A DNA stretch of 64,000 nt from Cymbomonas tetramitiformis (GCA_001247695.2 LGRX02027263.1:39521-103520), one strand, 5' to 3'; numbered from the stretch's first letter, positions 27,403 through 41,800 are shown. Numbers and translations: made by a program. The notes: a model not told the origin generated them from the letters alone.

Positions 27403-28258
27403 ATGGTTCATAGCTCGGACGATCGCAAATCGGTCTCAGCCTTCTCGAAGGAGAGAAGGGACGCGCACGACGAGTGGATGCGTATGATAAGAGATGTCGA
27501 CGCTTTTACGGAGAATCCAGAGGGGTGCGCCGAAAATACGGTCCGGATCAACGATCTGCAATACCACGTCGCACACGTCGGGACTACGATCAAGTACGAA
27601 GAGTACAGAAAGCTGTTGACCGCCTCAAAAAAACAGCCTCCGAAAACGAGTCGAGGCGAACGGGTGATTCTGAGTCACGCGTACCGCTTAATCAAAGACG
27701 CTCACGCCGATAACGAGTTTGCAAGGCAGTACGACAACAAACTATTCGTAACATACGTCAACGTAACCAACTCGCCGAAAGGCAAAGAGCAATCTCGAGC
27801 GCCCCTCAACTTTGTCGACCGCGTGTACGACCAGGAAATAAAAACATCGTTGGGAATGGATAAAAGAGCACGCACTGCAAAATGGACCAATTTCGACAAT
27901 TACCCCAAGGACTCCACGCATCCAAAATTTTGCGTTCGCTACTATCACAATCAAGTTCGTCCCAGGTCGGGCGCCTGCGTAAAACGGGCGGCGGATACCG
28001 CGAAAGAGGCCGTCAAGAAGAAACTGAAAGTCGGCCATGTGGACCATGCCGATACGTCCGCCGTCGAAAATGCGGATACGAAGGAGAACGGCTTCGCCTC
28101 CATCAGTTCCTTATACACGAAATACGTAGGGGATCGCGTGAAGGTGCTCGCCGATTCCACTCGCGGAAACGACTTTTGCGTCCCCATCGGAGTCTTCGAC
28201 CAACCAACGAAGGGCGGCCATTCCGTCGTGTGCACGGAAGAAATTCCGGAAGACCTCC
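27403..28258 (+). pseudogene. 5' part of a viral gene split by the retroelement
   Basis: The frame starts at the ATG at 27403, 64 bases past a TATA box, and is protein-like up to the insertion at 28259; the frame then runs into element sequence and stops at 28410. The continuation lies at 43201-43559: without the element and one copy of the CTCC duplication the two parts form one frame of 404 residues. This part is charged and soluble, with a basic KKKLK stretch near residue 215 that could be a nuclear signal. No family is recognised. The gene is presumably inactive in this copy, or makes a truncated protein with an element-derived tail. Confidence 0.8.
28255..28258 (+). repeat. 4-bp target-site duplication (left)
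   Basis: CTCC directly before the element end TGTCGCGAAC. The same CTCC follows the other end at 43197-43200. Confidence 0.7.
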
Positions 28259-28518
28259 TGTCGCGAACTTATGCACGAAGCGTCCACACAAAGCACAACC
28301 CTCTAGCCCTACTACGAGACAGTCTTACTTATTGTCAGTGCCTATACAACACTAGCTCGACATATGCATATGTTTCCTTATATGACTGCACAGTTATCGT
28401 GCTACTGTGACTATACAAAATCTCAAAATTTTTGATATCTCTTTATCTCTTCTCACCACTTGTGCAAGCTCTTTTTCTCAACATCCCCCATCTGTAGCTG
28501 CCACCGGTAGCACAGACA

Positions 28519-31500
28519 TCAGACAAGAGCTTGCTCAGCATCTTCTGTCGTCACGCCATCCATCGCGAACTTGCCCATGCTGAAGGTAAACATACCCACT
28601 CCAGAAGCTTCTCCTCCTCGCAACATCCTGGCTCTTGTCAAAGGGTTGCGAAACACCATGACCCACATGCATCTTCTGCCAATAGGTCCATGCTCCAAAT
28701 GCCCAATCACATGTAAACGTCCAGCGTGACACAGCTTACGAAAGTATTGTGCCCTGCTCTCTGTCATATCTGTCATGTAGTGCGATGGCACATGAATACA
28801 AGCCACCACTCGGCTGGCCAGTACTGCCAACGGCAACGCAATATCCAGCACTGCGAACCAGGGTGAAGTTACCACTGCGTCACACACCCCATACTTCTCC
28901 TTCCAGGCTCGATAATTGCCCGGTTGTAAAGCATTAAGGGCTTCGTGCCACTTCAACTGCGGATTCCAATCATTATTCATGACCTTCAGATGAGGCCACT
29001 CCAGTGACATAACCTTGCCAATGACACCTGTGCCAGCCCAAGGATCCCATACCTGTGTGATCTTCTCCCAAGTCACCTCGTGCGCCAAACGCCTGACCTC
29101 CTGAGGAACTGTCATCACCAACTCTAAGCCCCAATCCAGTTGACTGGCAATCTTCACCTGAGCTCTGCTCAGTTGTGTGACATCTCCTCTCTTCTGCACT
29201 TCCTCGGGGCTCATGGCCTGCACCGTGGACGTCTTGCGGAGACTTCTCGCGCGAGTGTGCTGCTCTGCACACTTCCTGCTCAAGATGGTACGATGGCCCT
29301 CATGCCAGAATCCTGGCATCACTTCTGTGATCACTCTGCTGAGCTCCTCCTGGCTTCCCCAGGCCACTCTGTCAGGAAGATCCCCCATGCTCCCTTCTTT
29401 TCTGAGCATCTGCCGCGAGCTCAGCGCCTGCCATGGGTCTTCACGTCCCGGCCTCACTGCACGATGCGGACCCACGTCTGCAGGCAACAATACCACATCT
29501 GATCCCAGCTTCTCTCTCAACTGCAACTCCATGGCCGCCATCTTGTCAACGATTGACGCGCTCACCTCGGCGGCAGCTGCCACCACAGTCCCACCTAAGC
29601 ACTTGGGACATTGCCAATCCCCTTCAGGTACTCCATCCAGCGCTGGATTCAGACACCACGTGTGATAACCACGGTTACAGGTGTCACACAGCAACATGGC
29701 TGCCTCCCCATCTGTCCGCATACACACCTCACACGCGAGATGCTTGCTGGGAATGGCTGCACTGCAGTCGTACTGGTCTTTCACTTGTAAGTGACATGGC
29801 GCAATACTTTGCACTGTGCTCTTCTCCCGCAGCTTCGTGCTGTCCTCCAACACTACCACTCCATCTCTTTGCACCTTGACTATCTTCAGGATGGCTGACT
29901 TGGTGGCCACCTCCATGCCAGAGCGCGGTTGTTGTCGTATATATACGAAATCGCCTGCCTTGAACTGGTGCGGCTTCGGTTCGTAGCTGCCACTCCTCCT
30001 GTGCTCGTACCTCAAAGTGTCGCGGTGCTGAGCGATCTCCAGGTTGCACCCTGCATGTACCATGAGCCTCTTCACGATGGCGGCTCGCTGCAACAGATCA
30101 TCAGCCAGTGTCTTCTCCTCCTGCTTCCCAAAGTCCAACTCGGGTCGAGCACGAAGATCCGGCGGCACCGTGGCTTCCTGAGCGAACAGCAAGGTGAATG
30201 GCGCCACTCCAGTGGACTGCTGCCTAGCTGCGTTGTAGCTGAGTACGAGTGACCAGAGCATCTCATCCCACTCGAAGTCCAGGCCCTTGTCGAGGGCCAT
30301 CTTCTTGAAGCAAAACTTGAGGGTGCGTACCACCCGTTCAGTCAAGCCATTGCTCTCTGGGGAACTCGGTGAAGTCACTCTTCGGTCAATGAGACACTGC
30401 TCGCATAGAGCAGAGAACTCACCTTCAAACTCTGTGCCCCCATCCACCAAACATTCTGCAGGCGCCCCAAACACGGATAGGACATGATAGCGAAATGCGT
30501 TGGCGATGGTGGCGGCCTCCTTGTCGGGGATTGGAACGCACACAACGAATCGCGTGTAGTGCTCAATCATGACCAAGACGCGTTGGTTCCCAGCCTTCGT
30601 GATGCGTTTCGTGGGCCACGCTAAATCCAGGGACCAGCGATACATGAAGGACTTGATCTCCAGCGGCGTGAGATTCGCCTCCTCCCGTGCATAGTGCGTC
30701 TTCACCCTCTGGCAAGTCTGGCACTGAGTGACCACTGCTTGCACATCCTGTTTCATGCCTGCCCAGTAATGGCGTTGCCACAACAGGTTCAATGTCCGCC
30801 TGATGCCCCAATGGCCAGTCCTCTCATGGTACTCACGCACCAACTGAATCCTGTCACAGGGCTTGGGCACCAGCAGCTCCTTACCACTGACAGTGACCAT
30901 GTATAACTCGCCCATGAGCTCGTCCCAACGGTGACGCGCTGCCCTCTTCCTTACCCTGTGATATTCCTCCTTGGGCACTTCCACTCTTCCTCCTGTCTTG
31001 ATCCACGCGAGGCATAGCTCGTCCTCGTGTATGTCGGGGTGTCTTTCTCGGAATGACTCCTGGTTGGTTACGCCGGCTAGCATGGCAACCATCCTCGTCG
31101 TGTCGGGCAGCTTAGGCAGCCTCATCTCTTTCTCCTTTGTCACTGGTGCCCACTCTGGGGCTGAGCTTGTCTCTGCTGGCTTGTTTCCAGGCTTGTCTCC
31201 AGGTCTTGAAAAGGCCTGCCGGTGATGAGCCTCGTAGCCCGCGAGCTTCATGGAGGGCATCTTCCACTGCCTGCGGCGTGGAACAGCGTCGGCGGTGCCT
31301 AGCCCCTGTGTACCTTTCTGTCCTTGGCTGCACATGCGTTGCAGTCGTTCTTCCCAGTCCTGATGGCTGAGGCGTCGCGCGACTTGCTGGGTGTAGCCGC
31401 TGGAACTGGTGATCCACTCTGCTAGTTGGGCTCGCACCGGCTCAGCCGTGTCCTCGGAGGTGGCAGCCACCTTGGTGGCTTTCGCGATGGGGATGGCAAC

Positions 31501-34500
31501 TAGCGTGCCATGTTCCTCCTCCTCACTCTCCTCACTCTTCGGCAGTTTGGTCGTGCTGACCTCGGCAATCGCATACAATAGCTCCATTGCTCTTCGGTCC
31601 ATAGCAAGGCCAAGCACTCCTGCCAATTCTTCGTCTTTCATGCCATGTGCCGCGCGCAGCTCACCTGCGCTGTACCCCATGGCCACTGCCTTCTCGTCCA
31701 GGTTAACCTCTCTGGTCTCCCCCACTTCATCATCATCTCCCTCCCTCACCACTGTGCCTGCGCGAGGCGCGCGAAAAGCACGAGAGTTTTGCGTCGCCAA
31801 GATGGTTGGCAATACTCTCATGGGCTCCCCTACAACGTTGGCGGTGTAGTGAGGCTTCCTGTCTCCTGTGACGACCCTGCGCGGCTTCCAGCCTCGCTGC
31901 AGAATATCGCGCACGTATCTGTCTGGTGGTCTGTCCACCCGCTCCATCACCAGATTGAACTGCTGATTCTGGAACAGATTGCTCCAATATGCTCGTAGAC
32001 GATGCGCGTATGATCCCGCGCGCGCCGCGTCAAAGGACACCGGCTGGCCCACCACGCTGTTGATGATGGGGAACACCTCCTTCCTGATCTTCGAGTTCTC
32101 CTTGTGTGACAGCGGAGAAACGTTTTCCAGCACATATGCTGGCGGTCTCTGAGGCTGCAGCTGTTGCAGCGTGGAGAGGACTCGCACTGCCTGGTAGAAC
32201 AGTCTGCTGTGCCTGCCCTCCAGACCAGCCAGCTTGCCAGCTGGTGACAGGTCCTGGCATGGATATCCACACACCATGACCCACTGCTCTCCACTCAATG
32301 CCCCTGCATGTACAAGGTCAATGAGGCTGGTGTCTTCGATGTTGCTGGGCAGTTGCTCCAAGTGGGCTGCCTCGGCACGGAACAAGTCAGGATGACGGCG
32401 ACTGAGCGCCATGCACCTGGCCCTGGCTACCGTCTGGCTGGACTTCGAGATGTCCTGGTAGAGGTACTTGTTAACCTTAACTCCGCAGCGCAAGAGCATC
32501 TCTAGTCCAGCACACAGGCCCCCACACGGCTCATAGCAGACCACGCCCTCTTCTCTGGCTTCCCGGAAGAAGCTCTTGTCAATCACTCTCGTGTCGATCT
32601 TCTTCGGCACTTTGAGCTTACCACCCTCCATGGTCTCGTCGCCGTATATCGCTGGTGAGCCTCCGGAATGCATACCCCTGATCGGCCGTACCTGGCTGAG
32701 GGCATCCCAGGCGACCCGAGTCAACCTGCCCGAGCACCTGGCCACTTCCGGGTGGTCAGTGTCAAACATGACCCCCTTGTTACACTCCAGCTCTTCTTGG
32801 TAGTGTACATCAAACAGTCGATGGACTGCACTGGTCCCCAGCTGCTCCCTGACCATGTTCTCGCAGTAGTTGGCCACCTGAGCTTCTGGGCTTACTTCGG
32901 GGCCAAGTGGTGGCTCCCTGGTCACTTCCCAGCAAATGGCGTCTGTGAAGCAGCGCGTTGGCCTCTCGGCACGCCCCGCTTCCCTGGCTCGGTCCCCTTC
33001 ACGGTCCAAACGGGCACCAGTCTCGTCTGCGGTGCTGGGCAGTGGATACCTGGATGGCACATCCGCGTTCTCATTCTTCGGACCTGGTCGGTACTGGACC
33101 GTGAACTCAAACTCCTGGAGGCTGATGGCCCAGCGTAGGTGTTGACCTTGTAGGTCACCCTTCTCCATGAGTGTTGTGAGCGGCGAATGGTCGGTGATCA
33201 GCGTGAAGTGGACCCCGTGCAGGTACTGTCGTAATGTGCGGATGGCCCACACCACTGCCAGCATCTCACCCTGGAAGCTCGCGTACTGTCTCTCGGTTTT
33301 CGACAGCGAGCGGCTGATGACCACACAGATGTGTTCTACGCCATTCTCGTCCTTCTGCCCCAGCACTGCGCCAATGCCATGGTTGCTCCAGTCTGTGTAG
33401 AGGAAGATGGGCTTGCTGTAATCAATGGGCTTCAAACATCTCCCCGAACACAAGGCATCCTTCAATGCTTGTAATGCCTGGTCCTGATCCTTCCCCCAAG
33501 CTCCCTTGACATCCAACACTTCCTTTCTGAGCAGGTCGTTCAATGGTCGTGCCATCTCTGAGTAGTTGGGTCCCATGGGTTCCCCCACCAGACCTTTGTA
33601 GTAGTTCATGAGTCCAAGGATGGAGCGTACTCCAGTTTTGTCCTCGGGCTTGGGCAGCTCTTGGATGGCCTTGCACTTGATGTCCTGCGCGCCAATGGTG
33701 TTATAGCCGATGCGGTAGCCCAAGAAGTCCACCGTGGCTGACCCGAAGGTTGACTTGCCCGAATGCAGACGTATCCCTGCATCCCCCAAAGTGCGAAGCA
33801 CGGCTTCCACATCCTTGATGTGCTGCTCAGCGGTGTCTGAGTATATGCACACGTCATCGACGTACGCCACCGTGCAGTGTTGCAGATGACGTAGCTCGTA
33901 GTCCATGATCCTGATGAAGGCTGCGGTTGCTCCAGCTGCTCCAAACGGCATGGATGTGTAGCGATAAAGCTGGTTGCCCCACCAGAACGCTGTCTTGTCC
34001 CTGTCCTCCTCAGTGGTCATGGGAATCTGGTGGAACGCCTTGGTCGCGTCCAGGGTAGTCTTGAACTTGGCCTTGGCCACGCGCTGGTAGAGCTCTTCTG
34101 GACGGTGTGGTAACGTATTATCCTTCAGCGACAACCGATTCGTAGATCGGAGGTCGACGCAGAATCTCGTCGAGGTCCACTGTCCAGTGTCGTGATCCTT
34201 CTTCCCCGCAACCACCACGTTGCTGGCGTGTCTGCAGTGCTGCGAAGCCGGCTCGATGAAGCCATATTCCAGCAGTTCCTTGCAGTGCAGGTCGATGATC
34301 TCCTGCTCTCCCGGGCTGTATTTCCTCGGTCGTTGGTAAGCTACCTTAGTCTCGTCCTTGAAAGGGATGGCGAAGGTCGCATGTGTCGCGCCCCCATGGT
34401 AGCCTTTGATGTCCTGCGGCTTGTTGGCGAAGCAGTAGCTGCACCTCCTTACCACGTTGCGCATCTCCTCCCAATTCTCCTCGGTGAACTCGGGATGTCC

Positions 34501-35574
34501 TCCAAAGGTGGCATTGAGCTCGGTGTCCAGCCACGCGGCCTCGTCCTTGGTGACCCTGGTTGTGCCCCCTGGCTGTAACGTGTCCAGCACCGTGTGCGGA
34601 AGCACCTCGTCCTGCTCTGCCACCATAGCCTCCCATCCGGTGTCCCATTGGCGCGAAGACCTCTGGTCTTCCCAGGCGGTCCTGGTAGATCCGATCGGCG
34701 AGCTCGAGCACGTGTCCATCGTCAGCACGCCCTGAGGCTCCCCAGGGGCCACGACGGCCACCCAAGCAGCCACCGCTAGCAGCAGCAAAAGTTTTAAAAT
34801 TCTGCCGGTACCCACTGGTTTAACTGGAGGGTGAAGGGTCAGTATGCAAGTCAACATCTTCCACCCCCCTTGCATACGGCCCAGGCCTCCTCCTGCAGAC
34901 ACGTAGACCACCAGCGCCAAGACTGATATCACATAGACACAGTGCGCCACTCGGTAGCAAGCGGCAGTGAACTGCAGGCGCTGCAGTCGAGCGGCAAAGC
35001 GCGGCTTCTGCATGCGCCGCGGAACAGCGGCCAGCGTAGCCGGCCCGGCGGCCAAGATCCGCTGGGCGACCGCCAGCGCGCGACCCACCTGAGTCTCCAG
35101 CGCGGCGAACGTGCCACCATCTTGAACTGAGCCGGAGCATGGCAACCCATGGTGGACAATGTGGGCGCCAACCGTCAAGACGCACCCCAGAGTGCCAACC
35201 ATGTGTGTGAAGTGCATGGCGAGCATGACGAGGCAGAACCGTATCAACGGCACGTACCACAGCCCACGCCGAGCGTGATGGAGCCCAGCTACCTCAAGAG
35301 CGCCCTTGGCCAACAGCAGTAGGTGCCTGGCCAGCGCCAACAGCACTCGCAGAGGCGCCTGTTGATGTGCCCATGGCTCGAGTGGCGTTGCGCGCACGGC
35401 CCACAACGCGCGTGCCATGGCTCTGCGGGGCGCCTCAGCGTGGAATGCCCAGCAGGCGACGACCTCACCAAGAAACCTGAATACCTCCATAGCCATCCAT
35501 ACTGCCATCACTGCAAAATGAGGCAGCTGCGGCCAATGCAAGCGCACGAACACCCCCACGAGCAGGAAGCACAC
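28519..35574 (-). CDS. Retroelement Pol: membrane N terminus, RT, RNase H, C5-MTase, integrase, PHD finger, second MTase
   Basis: An open frame of 2351 codons. The 5' codon is GTG; the first ATG is at 35508. In order: several hydrophobic segments (residues 1-280); reverse transcriptase ([15 protein letters not shown] near 570); RNase H (LYTDWS near 727, EMLAVVWAI); a C5-cytosine DNA methyltransferase (CGGLCAGLE, catalytic GYPCQDLS near 1105, YVLENV, RLRAYWS); a gypsy-type integrase with HHCC zinc finger and DDE core (WSLDLAW near 1645, LVDGGTEF near 1710, [10 protein letters not shown] near 1740); a PHD finger (CEVC to CPKC near 1950-1990); and a C-terminal SAM methyltransferase with DPWAGTG near 2180 and TSPWF near 2235, typical of adenine or N4-cytosine enzymes. 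It lies in a different frame from Gag, about 90 bases after the Gag stop. Confidence 0.9.
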   Translation of the reverse strand: MCFLLVGVFVRLHWPQLPHFAVMAVWMAMEVFRFLGEVVACWAFHAEAPRRAMARALWAVRATPLEPWAHQQAPLRVLLALARHLLLLAKGALEVAGLHHARRGLWYVPLIRFCLVMLAMHFTHMVGTLGCVLTVGAHIVHHGLPCSGSVQDGGTFAALETQVGRALAVAQRILAAGPATLAAVPRRMQKPRFAARLQRLQFTAACYRVAHCVYVISVLALVVYVSAGGGLGRMQGGWKMLTCILTLHPPVKPVGTGRILKLLLLLAVAAWVAVVAPGEPQGVLTMDTCSSSPIGSTRTAWEDQRSSRQWDTGWEAMVAEQDEVLPHTVLDTLQPGGTTRVTKDEAAWLDTELNATFGGHPEFTEENWEEMRNVVRRCSYCFANKPQDIKGYHGGATHATFAIPFKDETKVAYQRPRKYSPGEQEIIDLHCKELLEYGFIEPASQHCRHASNVVVAGKKDHDTGQWTSTRFCVDLRSTNRLSLKDNTLPHRPEELYQRVAKAKFKTTLDATKAFHQIPMTTEEDRDKTAFWWGNQLYRYTSMPFGAAGATAAFIRIMDYELRHLQHCTVAYVDDVCIYSDTAEQHIKDVEAVLRTLGDAGIRLHSGKSTFGSATVDFLGYRIGYNTIGAQDIKCKAIQELPKPEDKTGVRSILGLMNYYKGLVGEPMGPNYSEMARPLNDLLRKEVLDVKGAWGKDQDQALQALKDALCSGRCLKPIDYSKPIFLYTDWSNHGIGAVLGQKDENGVEHICVVISRSLSKTERQYASFQGEMLAVVWAIRTLRQYLHGVHFTLITDHSPLTTLMEKGDLQGQHLRWAISLQEFEFTVQYRPGPKNENADVPSRYPLPSTADETGARLDREGDRAREAGRAERPTRCFTDAICWEVTREPPLGPEVSPEAQVANYCENMVREQLGTSAVHRLFDVHYQEELECNKGVMFDTDHPEVARCSGRLTRVAWDALSQVRPIRGMHSGGSPAIYGDETMEGGKLKVPKKIDTRVIDKSFFREAREEGVVCYEPCGGLCAGLEMLLRCGVKVNKYLYQDISKSSQTVARARCMALSRRHPDLFRAEAAHLEQLPSNIEDTSLIDLVHAGALSGEQWVMVCGYPCQDLSPAGKLAGLEGRHSRLFYQAVRVLSTLQQLQPQRPPAYVLENVSPLSHKENSKIRKEVFPIINSVVGQPVSFDAARAGSYAHRLRAYWSNLFQNQQFNLVMERVDRPPDRYVRDILQRGWKPRRVVTGDRKPHYTANVVGEPMRVLPTILATQNSRAFRAPRAGTVVREGDDDEVGETREVNLDEKAVAMGYSAGELRAAHGMKDEELAGVLGLAMDRRAMELLYAIAEVSTTKLPKSEESEEEEHGTLVAIPIAKATKVAATSEDTAEPVRAQLAEWITSSSGYTQQVARRLSHQDWEERLQRMCSQGQKGTQGLGTADAVPRRRQWKMPSMKLAGYEAHHRQAFSRPGDKPGNKPAETSSAPEWAPVTKEKEMRLPKLPDTTRMVAMLAGVTNQESFRERHPDIHEDELCLAWIKTGGRVEVPKEEYHRVRKRAARHRWDELMGELYMVTVSGKELLVPKPCDRIQLVREYHERTGHWGIRRTLNLLWQRHYWAGMKQDVQAVVTQCQTCQRVKTHYAREEANLTPLEIKSFMYRWSLDLAWPTKRITKAGNQRVLVMIEHYTRFVVCVPIPDKEAATIANAFRYHVLSVFGAPAECLVDGGTEFEGEFSALCEQCLIDRRVTSPSSPESNGLTERVVRTLKFCFKKMALDKGLDFEWDEMLWSLVLSYNAARQQSTGVAPFTLLFAQEATVPPDLRARPELDFGKQEEKTLADDLLQRAAIVKRLMVHAGCNLEIAQHRDTLRYEHRRSGSYEPKPHQFKAGDFVYIRQQPRSGMEVATKSAILKIVKVQRDGVVVLEDSTKLREKSTVQSIAPCHLQVKDQYDCSAAIPSKHLACEVCMRTDGEAAMLLCDTCNRGYHTWCLNPALDGVPEGDWQCPKCLGGTVVAAAAEVSASIVDKMAAMELQLREKLGSDVVLLPADVGPHRAVRPGREDPWQALSSRQMLRKEGSMGDLPDRVAWGSQEELSRVITEVMPGFWHEGHRTILSRKCAEQHTRARSLRKTSTVQAMSPEEVQKRGDVTQLSRAQVKIASQLDWGLELVMTVPQEVRRLAHEVTWEKITQVWDPWAGTGVIGKVMSLEWPHLKVMNNDWNPQLKWHEALNALQPGNYRAWKEKYGVCDAVVTSPWFAVLDIALPLAVLASRVVACIHVPSHYMTDMTESRAQYFRKLCHAGRLHVIGHLEHGPIGRRCMWVMVFRNPLTRARMLRGGEASGVGMFTFSMGKFAMDGVTTEDAEQALV

Positions 35575-35823
35575 CTGAGTGCGCTTCGCCCGCCTATCAT
35601 TGGCGGGCTGCGTGCCCGGCTTTTCGCCGGGGCTGCTTCTCAGTAACGGGCGCGCCGGGCTGCAGCTGGCCCGGTGCCCCCTTGAAAAGGCCCCAGTGCG
35701 CTCTCCCTTCTCCTCTCCTCCCAGATCTCATCATAACTTTGGTGTCTCTGGGGAGCTTGCGACGCGCCCATGCCGGCATGCCGACTGCGAGACGCGTCCT
35801 GACGATGAGCGCCTTCCTCGGGG

Positions 35824-38800
35824 CTAGGAGATCTCCTCCTGCGCTGACCAGCCCGTGGTGAACTCTGCTGTGCGGCACCCCAGTTGGACTCTGCGGGCGC
35901 GCTGCAGGTGGCCTGAAGGTCGAGTGTCGACATGCGCAACGAAGCCACTGGAACGCTCCGGGCTGCTGGGTGCTGTAGAGCTCGGGGTTGATGGCACGTA
36001 TGAAACGGAGTCCGGCTCTTGTCCTGGGACAGCCGGAGGCACGGCTTCAGTCTGCTGCGTGCAGACGGAATGTGCAGGGGATCTCAGAATGTCGTGGATT
36101 GAATGGTGCTCAGGTCTCTGTGCCATGTTGCACTCCAAGCCCATGGTCGATATCCCGCCGAGGACTCGGCCAGAGTAGGGTGTCGGCGTGGTCGTGGCTT
36201 GCGTGCCCATGGTTGATATCCCGCCGAGAACTCGGCCAGTGTAGGGCGCCGGCGTGGTCGTTCTCGCCCCAATCCTCGCAGTTGCGTGGGCAGTGCGAGG
36301 TCGTTCTTCATGTTCTCTGATGATCGCCTGACGCGCCTGTATCGATTCCGAGAGAGCCGCCATGGCGAGGTGGTTTGCTGCGACCTCGGCCTCCCTCCGC
36401 GCCAAACTGGCAGACAGCCCAACCAGTCTTTCACCGATGACCTCCACTTCATCTTCTGTCAGCGGCGACGGTGTCCTGGTGCGACCCGTGTGAGTGCTCA
36501 CACCCTCAACAGCTGCGGGGTCGGAAGAGTATCCTGAGATGCTGTCGTCTTCCTCCTCACTTCCTGCATCCCCTCCCTCGATTGGGTCCAGGTTTCTCAT
36601 GAAGTCGTTTCGAAGACGCGCCTGCACCTCTGCCCGACGTGCCTCAGCCAGCAACGCCGGGCCCACCGAGGACGTGAACGCAGACAATGGTTCTCGGTGC
36701 ATCACCGCCACCTTGTTCCAGGTCTCCCAGCTGCAGCAGTCAAACTTGCGCGTGCCTGAGGAGAGGTACTCCAAGGTGAACGCCATGCTGCTGGGCCCCT
36801 GCTCACTGTAGTGGCGATTGTCCTCAAAGAGGTAATACACGGCCTTGGACCGGGCGTTGGCACGGGTCTTGAAAACCCGTAGGGTGCCCTGCCGTGGGCC
36901 ATCGCTCAAATGGCTTCTGGCGATCTCCAAGAGCTGAGTGCGATCAACCAGATGTGTCATATGTTTCTGCAAGGTGCCGAGGAGTCCTCCCGTGCAGCCT
37001 TTCGACTGCCCACCCAGAGGCAGAAACTCTTCCCTTTGTCCCACTCCTGCGGAGGAAGCGTACCGGTGCAGGGTCTGGTTGCTGAGTTGCTGCGTGTGCA
37101 CCCCCCTTCCTCGCCGCGCGAAGGGCTTCCCGAGCTGGAACTCGATCTTGCCCATGAAGCAACGGTACTGGATGAGGAAGACCGTCTGTCCCTGCAGCGC
37201 CATGAACTCCGAGATCTCTCCCAGGTCCAGCCAGTTGGCTTCTCCAGCTGTGTTCTCGCTGCGAGTGGGCGACTCCGGCTCGTAGGTGCCCTGGAACACT
37301 GCAGCGTGGTAATCCAACATGGCAGGGTCGAAGACGCCGTTGGGCCAGGTTTGATGCCGTAAACGAAGCGGTGCTGAAGATGGTGGCGGTGCGGAGCCAG
37401 ATGGCCCTGCCTCATCCCCCCTGACCGTCTTCGACGTCCTGAGAGTCTTGGATGTGCGCACTGGAGGGTTTCTTCTGGCCCCATAAGTGTCCAGCGCGTC
37501 CTGTGCTTGCTCCTCTGTCTTGCATGCTCCGAGCATCACTCTCGGGTTGTCCCCCAGATGCAGGTACTCCACGGCGGCAGCGTTCGTGCTAAACACCTCG
37601 CCACTGCCTCCTTCCCCATCTGTCACCGGGTAGAACTTCCCCACCTTGTCCGCTGCGTCTGACAGCGTGAGCTGCGGGATCACTTTCACATCCACGCCCT
37701 CCACACCAGTCACCTCCACGTCGTACCTCACCTTCAGACGAGCTCGAAGGTCAGCGATGTCCACTCGCTGTACATACTTTAGGTGCTGGTACTGCCAGCG
37801 CTGGTCCTTCTCATAGTAAAAAGGCAGCTGGAACTCGCCAGTCATCTTGCCCATGGGGTTCATGATGGTGACGCCTTCCATGGTGTGACGTACCATGCGC
37901 TCCATGAGATCCCATTGGGCGCGAGTGTGCTCGCTGAGTACGCAGAACTGGCGCGCCACCTTGTCCCACATGAGCTTGCCCGTCACGACTCCTGGGTACG
38001 TCTGATGGGTGTTGAGGACCTCTTGAACACTCGCCATCGTGTACCTTCCTGCCTCCCGATGGGCACCACAGTCAGGGAGTGGGACCTGGTCGTTGTCCTT
38101 CCTGCCGCTCGGCCTCGTGGTCCAGGTTTCTGAGGGTATCTTCGTCTCCTTGTCAACCTTCTGGTCCACCAACGTAAAGTCGGGCCACAGTAGCTCCGTC
38201 TCCAGGATGGTCTTGTATTCTCCACATCGCGGGAACTTGACCCGCACAAATCCTGCGTCCACACCACCTCCATCGCCCTCTTCGCAGAGTGTGCACAGAC
38301 GAGCATAGCCCGTGCGGTCGATGTACAGGCGCTGCTGAGTCCAGCTGCTCTCCTTATCTTGGTGGTCCCACGGGTTCACTGCCATGCCCTCCCATGGCTG
38401 TACGCTGGCCAGCTTGAAGGCAGCTTCGCTCTCGGCCTCCTGCCTCAGCGTGAGGTCTGGATAGCGAGGGTCTGACTGAGTTGAGGTCAGGCTGGCTTGA
38501 GTGCGGGACTCCCTCGCATCTGGCTCTTCAGCACTGGACCACTCACCCCTGGTCGCCACATTGGCTTCCCGCTGGCTGCGTGATGATGCTTGTAGCATGC
38601 CCAGCATCTGGTCTGTCAAGGACGTACCAGGCGGAGGAGGTTCGTACGTTGCGTTCTCGGCGTGTAAGCTGACCCGCCCAGTGAGCTCGACTTGCATCAT
38701 TGAGCTGGGTTTCAAGAAGCCTGCCTCCACCATGGACTGGCAGCGCGCCTCGAGCCTCTCCCTCTCATCCGAGTTGAACCTTCTCAGCCTCATCTCCTCT

Positions 38801-41800
38801 AGCCATGACGCCAGGCTCTCCATCAGCTCGGGGTGGTTTCGCGAGAATGCACAAGGTGCAGGCGAACACCTTTCCCCTGCGAGGGCCAGACGGTCCTCTC
38901 CCCTCGTGTCCAGGGACACTGCTTCACGTGGTGGTAGCTCGCAATCATCAAAAGCGGGGGCAAGAGTGCGCGCTGTCGTGGCATCAACGTCGAAGATCTC
39001 GGTCGCCAGGCACACTCTCGGGTCTTCATTCCGCTTGCTCCTTGCATCGACGGGCGGCGTCAACTCGATCAATGGCAACGTGACCTTCTCCTTCATACCC
39101 AGTGACACCGCGGCCTCAGAAGTAGCAATGCCTCTGTAGAGGTCGATGGTCAACTTGAGGGCGTTCTTCAGGGGTCCAGTGCCCACCAAGAAGTCCCACG
39201 TCGTGTCATTGGTGTAGGTGACGAAGGCGTGGAGACGATGCAGAGTCATGTACGGCGTGCCCGCGGCGAGAACCACATCCACGTAGCAGTACTTCGTGAA
39301 TTCCGCAGGGCTGCCATCACATCTCGCCACCCTGGCCCCTGTCTCTGCATCAAAGATGGTCAAGCCCAACCTGTTGGCTGTCCTGATTGGGATGATGTTG
39401 CAGTTGGCCCCCGTGTCCAGGAGAAGCGCTTTGTACAACATAAGCAAGCCTCCAGAGGCCACCAGCGCCATCCCTTGTGCCAGAGAATCGTTCAGGAGCT
39501 TGCATACAGGCTGGACCTGCGCCATGGCAGTGAGCTGTTCCTCTGTAAGGCCACTGAGCATCTTCTTCTTCAATAGCTCGTACGCCTTAGCGTCCATGGT
39601 CCCTGCGTGCAGCTCACCCCTCTCGCTGAAGTCTCTCACCCCGTAGCTCTCCTGGACGGTGGCCGCTGCAGCTGTTACACGCACCGTCGTCCTCTCCTTC
39701 CTGGGCTGCTCCACCATGTCCTCCGGCATCTCATCCAGAGGAATCTCTTCTTCGTCACTGTCGTCGCCCGACTCCATGCCCGGGCAGTCATCATCCTCGT
39801 CGCTGGTGTCCTGGCAGTCTGCTGCTGAGGCTGTCGGCACGGGGAGCTGGTCGTTCTCAGCCAGTTCCACCAAGGTCTCCACACCCCTTGGAGCTGATAT
39901 GCGACCTTCTGCTACGAGTCCAGCAGCTAGCTTGCGGAAAGCTGCTCCCAGGCTCTTGATCACGGAGGCCATGAGCTGCACCTTCCTCTGCATCTCGTCC
40001 GCCGCAGGCGCCATGGGCACCTGTGCGTCTGCCTCGTACTCCTCGGGTGTCTTCACTGGGAAGCCCCTCATGCGCTGGGTACTTCCCAGGGCTACTGCTG
40101 GAGCCGCCGTGAGTTCAGACTCCACACTCTTGCACAGCGTCTCGGGGAGTGCCCCCAGACCCAAGGTGTTGAGGGCGCTCGAGAGCTCCTCTTCGCCCAT
40201 CTCCTCGGCCATGGCTGTGAGTAACTCGGTTGGAGGGCCAGACGACACTCCTACCCCTGCGCTGCCATGGTGGTGCGCGCATGTGTCGACGGTGTGCGTC
40301 TCCCTCTCCGCGACGTGCGCTGCGACTGGTTCCCCGTCGGAGCCCTCATCCTCGGACAGCACCTGCGACTTCACGCTGCCCGCACGACTGGCCGTCTTCC
40401 TAGCAGCCACCATGCCCTGGTACTCTGCTTTCAGCGCCTCGGGATTGCCAGTGGTGCTCTTCTGCTTGTCCTCCGGTAGCTGTTTGGCTCTGTACTTGTC
40501 CTTCTCTTCGTTGGACAGCTGCTGCCAGTCCGTCACCAGGATGCCCCAGTCAGAGTTCTTGAAGCGGTTCTTCAGGTTATACATGCGCAGAGCGGCGTTC
40601 TCCGCGTCCCACCACTTGCTGGAACCAAGCCTGCTTTCGTGGAATCCAGCAGGCATCTTGACGTGTTTATAACCACTCCTGCACTGCTCGGGATCGGACT
40701 CATGCCAGCCCCCTCCAAAGCAGCGCAAGCACTTGGGCTTGTCGTTCGTACGCACGCCCTCTGCTGGCGGTGGCGTCTTGTTGTAGGAGGCCTTCTTAGC
40801 TCTTTCGGCCACATTCACCTCCTTCTTCATCTTCTTAGAAGGTGATGCATCTACCTTCTTGCTGTTCTCCGGTTCGCCTGACTGCGCCACCTCAGAGGAC
40901 TCAATCTTCTTGATCGAGTTCTTTATGGCCTTGAGGTCAAGGCCATGCTGTCGCGCCTCCCAGGTGGAGTACTGGCAGCCACATCGTCTGGTGATCTCCT
41001 GGAGGAAGGTGAGGATCCAAGACTCTGCATCGCCCTTGAGCTTGTCTTGAACCTCGACGATGGCCTCCAGGTCCTTCCAGGTCACCCGATTGGGTGGCGG
41101 GAACTGTGCCCTCAGTTGCTCCTTCACCCGCGTCTGGAAGATCTTGATGCGCAGGTTGTCTACGCAGTCCTCGATGAAGGTACGCAGCTCTTCATCGCTC
41201 AACACCTTCCCAGTGTTGAGCTGCATTTCCCTGCGTTGGCACATCTTCATGTAGGTCAGCCCATCCTGCCCCACCTCCTGTGGCTTCTGTGTCAACAGAT
41301 CCACTTTCTCTTGAGTCCCTTTCATCATGAACTTCTTGTCAAGGGCAGCGATGAAGCCCCTGAGCGCGTAGAAGTACTGGGTATCACGGGTGCCATCACG
41401 TCCCGTCAAGCCTTTCAGGGAGGTTCCATCAGTCAGATATTCGTCGGAAACCTCCCCTTGGGTGTCTTGGTTTGTCACCGGCCTCGCTATCACCCACGTG
41501 GTGCCAGCGTTCATCTCATTGAAAGGGGGTCTAGCGCACGGGATGGTACCCTCGAGTGGGCCATGCTCGCTAGTGTCCTTCAGGACTCGGTCCATGTTGG
41601 AGGTCACTACCCCCCCTCTTTCATAGTTCTCGCGCCACCAGCTGAGAGCTTGTGAGTTCTCTCCAGCCAGACACGCAGGGACGATGTCCCACAGGTATTC
41701 AAAGTCAGGGGGAGTCTCTCTCAGAGTCTTCATCTGAGCTTCGGTGAGGGTGCCAGCCCCGGACCTGAGCCTCTTCCTGACGTTGGCGTTGTGCTGCCGT

